Below, piece by piece: positions 61,257-64,000 of a DNA stretch of 64,000 nt; position 1 is the first letter of the stretch; each line of letters starts with the position of its first letter. Origin of the DNA: Kamptonema formosum PCC 10802. Its GTDB lineage: Bacteria > Cyanobacteriota > Cyanobacteriia > Cyanobacteriales > Oscillatoriaceae. The position numbers and the translations under genes were made by a program. Where the stretch lies: contig NZ_KB235952.1 in assembly GCF_000332335.1 (NCBI RefSeq), forward strand, positions 63,763-127,762. The letters run 5' to 3'. The notes under the pieces are model-generated. The model made no database searches. It was not told the DNA's origin and saw only the letters and a program-made list of their open reading frames with translations.

Positions 61257-63110
61257 ATGAGCGATTTATTCAAAGGCTTTGAGCAGTTACTAGAACTTGC
61301 GAAAGCCTTGGAAGAGAAAATTGAAGCCGGAGAAATACAGGCGGATATGCAGATTCTTAATCGCAGTATCAGCAATATACCCCGCGCGGGAAGTATTCCC
61401 CGTCGCGGTAATGCAGGTGTCAGTGTCGGGACAGGTGGCTTCCGCACTCAACCGGCACCGCCCAGCGCCAGTCCTGCAGGTTCGAGTTCAGCATCCCGAG
61501 AGCCGGTGAAACCCCAGCAAACAGCGGGAAGTCCCTCCCTAAAAGAGGTCGGCGGATTGAGCGAAGTGATTCAAGAACTAAAAGAATTAATCGCCATCCC
61601 CTTAAAACGTCCCGATCTGCTCGCTAAAATCGGGCTGGAACCCACACGCGGCGTCCTGTTAGTCGGTCCCCCCGGCACCGGCAAAACGCTCACCGCCCGC
61701 GCCCTCGCGGAAGAGCTGGGAGTCAATTATATCGCCATCGTCGGACCCGAAATGATCGGCAAATACTACGGCGAAGGGGAGCAAAGATTGCGGGAACTCT
61801 TTGAGAGAGCTGCGAAAAGCGCCCCCTGTTTGCTATTTATTGATGAAATCGACAGTCTCGCCCCAGACCGCAGTAAAGTAGAAGGGGAAGTGGAAAAACG
61901 GCTCGTCGCACAGCTGTTGGGTTTGATGGATGGTTTCGCTCACACTCCCGGAGTTATTGTGCTCGCCGCCACCAATCGCCCCGACCATCTCGACCCCGCT
62001 TTGCGCCGCCCCGGTCGGTTCGATCGGGAAGTTTTGTTTCGGGTTCCAGACCGGCAGGGACGTTTGGAGATATTGCAAATCCTGACTCGCCCTATGCCTT
62101 TTGACCAGACGGTTAACTTAGAAGCGATTGCGGATTTAGCAGTCGGATTTGTGGGTGCGGATTTGAAAGCGGTCTGCCAAAAAGCGGCTTACAGCGCCCT
62201 GCGCCGGCAAGTTCCCTCAATTGAGGCAACAATTCCCGACGCCATGACGGTACAGCAGTCCGATTTTTTGCAAGCGCTGAAAGAAGTTAAACCGGCAGTT
62301 TTGCGGTCGGTCGAAGTCGAATCGCCTAAGGTTGCTTGGGAGGAAATTGGCGGGCTGGAGAGCATCAAACAAACGCTGCGAGAATCGGTAGAAGGCGCAC
62401 TTCTGCATGCGGAACTGTATTTGAAAACAAAAGCCCGCTCGCCCAAAGGCATCTTGCTTTGGGGTCCGCCGGGAACCGGCAAAACGATGCTGGCGAAAGC
62501 AGTTGCGTCGCAAGCGAGAGCGAATTTTATCTGCGTCAACGGTCCGGAATTGCTCAGCAAGTGGGTGGGCGCTAGCGAACAAGCGGTGCGGGAACTGTTC
62601 GCCAAAGCGCGACAAGCTGCACCTTGCGTTGTGTTTATTGATGAAATCGACACGCTAGCGCCGGTGCGGGGGCGTTACAGCGGCGATTCTGGCGTCAGCG
62701 ACAGGGTGGTGGGGCAGTTGCTGACAGAATTAGACGGTTTGCAAACCGGCGCGACGATTCTGGTAATTGGCGCGACTAACCGTCCCGATGCTTTAGACCC
62801 CGCTTTGTTGAGGGCGGGCCGGTTGGATTTACAATTAGTGGTTGATTTGCCCAATCTGGAAAGCCGGTTGGCGATCCTAAAAGTTCACAATCAAGACCGC
62901 CCGCTGCAGGATGTGGATTTGGCTTACTGGGCGACGGTAACAGAGGGTTGGAATGGGGCGGATTTGGCGCTTTTGGGCGACAGGGCGGCGGTGGGATCTA
63001 TCCGCCGGTATCGCAGTGCGGGAATGGCAGAACCGGCGGAAATTCGGATTACGGCTGAGGATTTTAACTGCGCTTATCAGGTGCTGAGCGAGCAGAAGCC
63101 GGTTGTGTGA
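61257..63110 (+). CDS. Double-AAA ATPase (CDC48/VAT-like, without N domain)
   Basis: This 617-residue protein has two AAA domains. The first has Walker A VGPPGTGKT (about residues 136-144), LLFIDEIDS and the second region of homology ATNRPDHLDPALRRPGRFDR. The second has WGPPGTGKT (about 401-409), VVFIDEIDT and ATNRPDALDPALLRAGRLD. The N-terminus is a short helix (DLFKGFEQLLELAKALEEKI) and a Ser/Pro/Ala-rich linker, so the substrate-binding N domain of p97/VAT is missing. Both domains keep the ATPase residues. Such enzymes unfold or extract proteins. Its location beside gvp genes and the ArsA-like ATPase suggests a gas vesicle assembly or remodelling role, as inference. I prefer ATG 61257 over TTG 61254. 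Confidence 0.85.
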   Translation: MSDLFKGFEQLLELAKALEEKIEAGEIQADMQILNRSISNIPRAGSIPRRGNAGVSVGTGGFRTQPAPPSASPAGSSSASREPVKPQQTAGSPSLKEVGGLSEVIQELKELIAIPLKRPDLLAKIGLEPTRGVLLVGPPGTGKTLTARALAEELGVNYIAIVGPEMIGKYYGEGEQRLRELFERAAKSAPCLLFIDEIDSLAPDRSKVEGEVEKRLVAQLLGLMDGFAHTPGVIVLAATNRPDHLDPALRRPGRFDREVLFRVPDRQGRLEILQILTRPMPFDQTVNLEAIADLAVGFVGADLKAVCQKAAYSALRRQVPSIEATIPDAMTVQQSDFLQALKEVKPAVLRSVEVESPKVAWEEIGGLESIKQTLRESVEGALLHAELYLKTKARSPKGILLWGPPGTGKTMLAKAVASQARANFICVNGPELLSKWVGASEQAVRELFAKARQAAPCVVFIDEIDTLAPVRGRYSGDSGVSDRVVGQLLTELDGLQTGATILVIGATNRPDALDPALLRAGRLDLQLVVDLPNLESRLAILKVHNQDRPLQDVDLAYWATVTEGWNGADLALLGDRAAVGSIRRYRSAGMAEPAEIRITAEDFNCAYQVLSEQKPVV

Positions 63111-63216
63111 TTTAATTGGTTTATAGCGGTTCTCAGCTGGATTACGCCCCAGAACCCCGGTTTCTTTAAGAAACCGGGGCTCACAAGACAAACCACAGCA
63201 ACTATATACACAGATC
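63111..63216. other. Gap with a 33-bp palindromic repeat
   Basis: The repeat copy at 63151-63180 has CCCCGG in place of CCCGG and a left flank TATAGCGGTTCTCAGCTGGA. It ends just upstream of the partial methyltransferase gene. Confidence 0.65.
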
Positions 63217-64000
63217 GTGAAAGATTCGGAACAGACAAACATCTGGTACAGCTCACAAGTCGGTGCCCACACCTCGGAACAGAGAAAAACCTGGTACAGT
63301 TCAGTAGCAGATGCCTACAGCAGGACAAGACCGCGCTACCCTCAGGAGCTGATTAATCGCGCTGTAGAGTTAGCGCAACTTCCTGCGAAGGCGCAGATTC
63401 TGGAATTGGGATGCGGTCCGGGAATTGCAACTGTCCCCTTCGCTCAATTGGGGTTTTCAATGGTTTGCCTTGAGCCCAGTCCGGAATCTTGCCAGCTGGC
63501 TCGGCTCAACTGCGCCCAGTATCCAAATGTGGAGATTTTGAATGCGGCTTTTGAAGAGTGGGAGCTAGAGGCTGAGAGGTTTAATGCGGTCCTGGCTGCA
63601 ACTTCTTTTCACTGGATGCCCCCTGAAATTGCAACTTCAAAAAGTGCTGCGGCTTTGAAGGAAAGGGGTTTTCTAATTTTGCTGTGGAACACGGCACCCC
63701 AACCGGCGTATGAAGTTTACGAGGTGTTGCGTGAGATTTACCAAACTTGGGCACCGGCTATTTCCGGTTATGAAGAGATAGCCACTCACGAACAGAACCT
63801 GAGAGGGCTAGGGCAGGGTGTTATTGATTCGGGCTTATTTGAGGGTTTTGTGTCGGAACAGTTGGTGTGTGAAGTTCGCTATAATATAGATGATTATCTG
63901 GCGCTTTTGAGTACGCTGTCGCCGTATATAAGGCTAGACCGGCACCAGAGGGATTCTCTGTTTGCCGGTTTGAGGGAAGCGCTCGACCGGCACTGCGGGA
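63217..64000 (+). CDS. Class I SAM-dependent methyltransferase (3' end outside the window)
   Basis: The frame is open from 63127 to the window end; I start at GTG 63217. The first conserved segments are TWYSSVADAYSRTRPRYPQE, then ILELGCGPGIATVPFAQLGF (the SAM-binding motif I, near residue 65), LEPSPESCQLARL, FNAVLAATSFHWMPPE and GFLILLWNT. These are typical of a SAM methyltransferase with a Rossmann fold. A segment of about 42 bp near the N-terminus is duplicated: EQTNIWYSSQVGAHTS and EQRKTWYSSVADAYSR are similar and in frame. Whether the first copy is part of the protein is not clear. The substrate is unknown. Confidence 0.8.
   Translation, partial: MKDSEQTNIWYSSQVGAHTSEQRKTWYSSVADAYSRTRPRYPQELINRAVELAQLPAKAQILELGCGPGIATVPFAQLGFSMVCLEPSPESCQLARLNCAQYPNVEILNAAFEEWELEAERFNAVLAATSFHWMPPEIATSKSAAALKERGFLILLWNTAPQPAYEVYEVLREIYQTWAPAISGYEEIATHEQNLRGLGQGVIDSGLFEGFVSEQLVCEVRYNIDDYLALLSTLSPYIRLDRHQRDSLFAGLREALDRHCG

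Overview
The window looks like chromosomal DNA of a gas-vacuolate, probably filamentous, cyanobacterium. Evidence: a petL gene (cytochrome b6f), an NdbB-type NDH-2, a DUF760 and a DUF4278 protein, HIP1 octamers (GCGATCGC, for example at 8295, 17062 and 50844), many intergenic palindromes and heptamer repeats, and a gas-vesicle locus with gvpA, gvpC-like, gvpN, gvpJ, gvpK, gvpF/L, gvpG and gvpV. The genus is not determined. No rRNA, tRNA, CRISPR array or intact transposase gene was recognised.

Layout. 1-8400: two tandem copies of a three-gene cassette (winged-helix-like protein, P-loop ATPase, DUF1802-like/PD-(D/E)xK nuclease). The first copy is cut by the window edge and its ATPase carries a 1-nt frameshift; the second copy is intact. 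It is organised like a defence locus, but I cannot match it to a named system. 8.4-13.5 kb: macro-domain hydrolase, a cyanase gene split by a 119-bp insertion, DUF4278, HAD hydrolase, NdbB, DUF760. 13.9-21.0 kb: a three-gene export system of the NHLM/NHLP bacteriocin type (C39 peptidase-ABC, second ABC, HlyD), with no precursor or modification gene in view. 21.2-25.2 kb: HtrA protease, DnaK and Hsp20, all on the minus strand. 25.2-39.5 kb: mixed genes: C39-like protein, Anbu proteasome-type peptidase, fused membrane/spermidine-synthase-like protein, XRE-PIN toxin-antitoxin pair, aroB, petL, B12-radical-SAM protein, DUF362 protein, two small paralogues, aspartase. 39.7-44.0 kb: three tandem TPR genes.

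44.4-63.1 kb is the most unusual part. gvpV (+) converges on a minus-strand gvpJ-K-F/L-G operon. After about 2 kb of non-coding DNA a plus-strand series follows: gvpA1, short gvpC-like gene, gvpN, two small unknown genes, a three-LamG protein, gvpA2, and a five-LamG protein with a 23-copy 21-bp repeat. A tandem ArsA/Get3-like ATPase and a double AAA (CDC48-like) ATPase come next. DNA in front of the second LamG gene contains a decayed end of one of the small genes. That suggests a gvpA...LamG block was duplicated and then lost gvpC-gvpN. GvpA forms the shell, GvpC strengthens it, and GvpN, J, K, F/L, G and V assist assembly. The LamG proteins lack visible signal peptides, so they could be cytoplasmic and vesicle-associated; that is inference.

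A 33-bp palindromic repeat (AGAAACCCGGTTTCT plus its inverted half) occurs at 14 intergenic sites, often inside a longer conserved unit. At least three other palindromic families and short tandem arrays fill the other gaps. A class I methyltransferase runs off the right edge.
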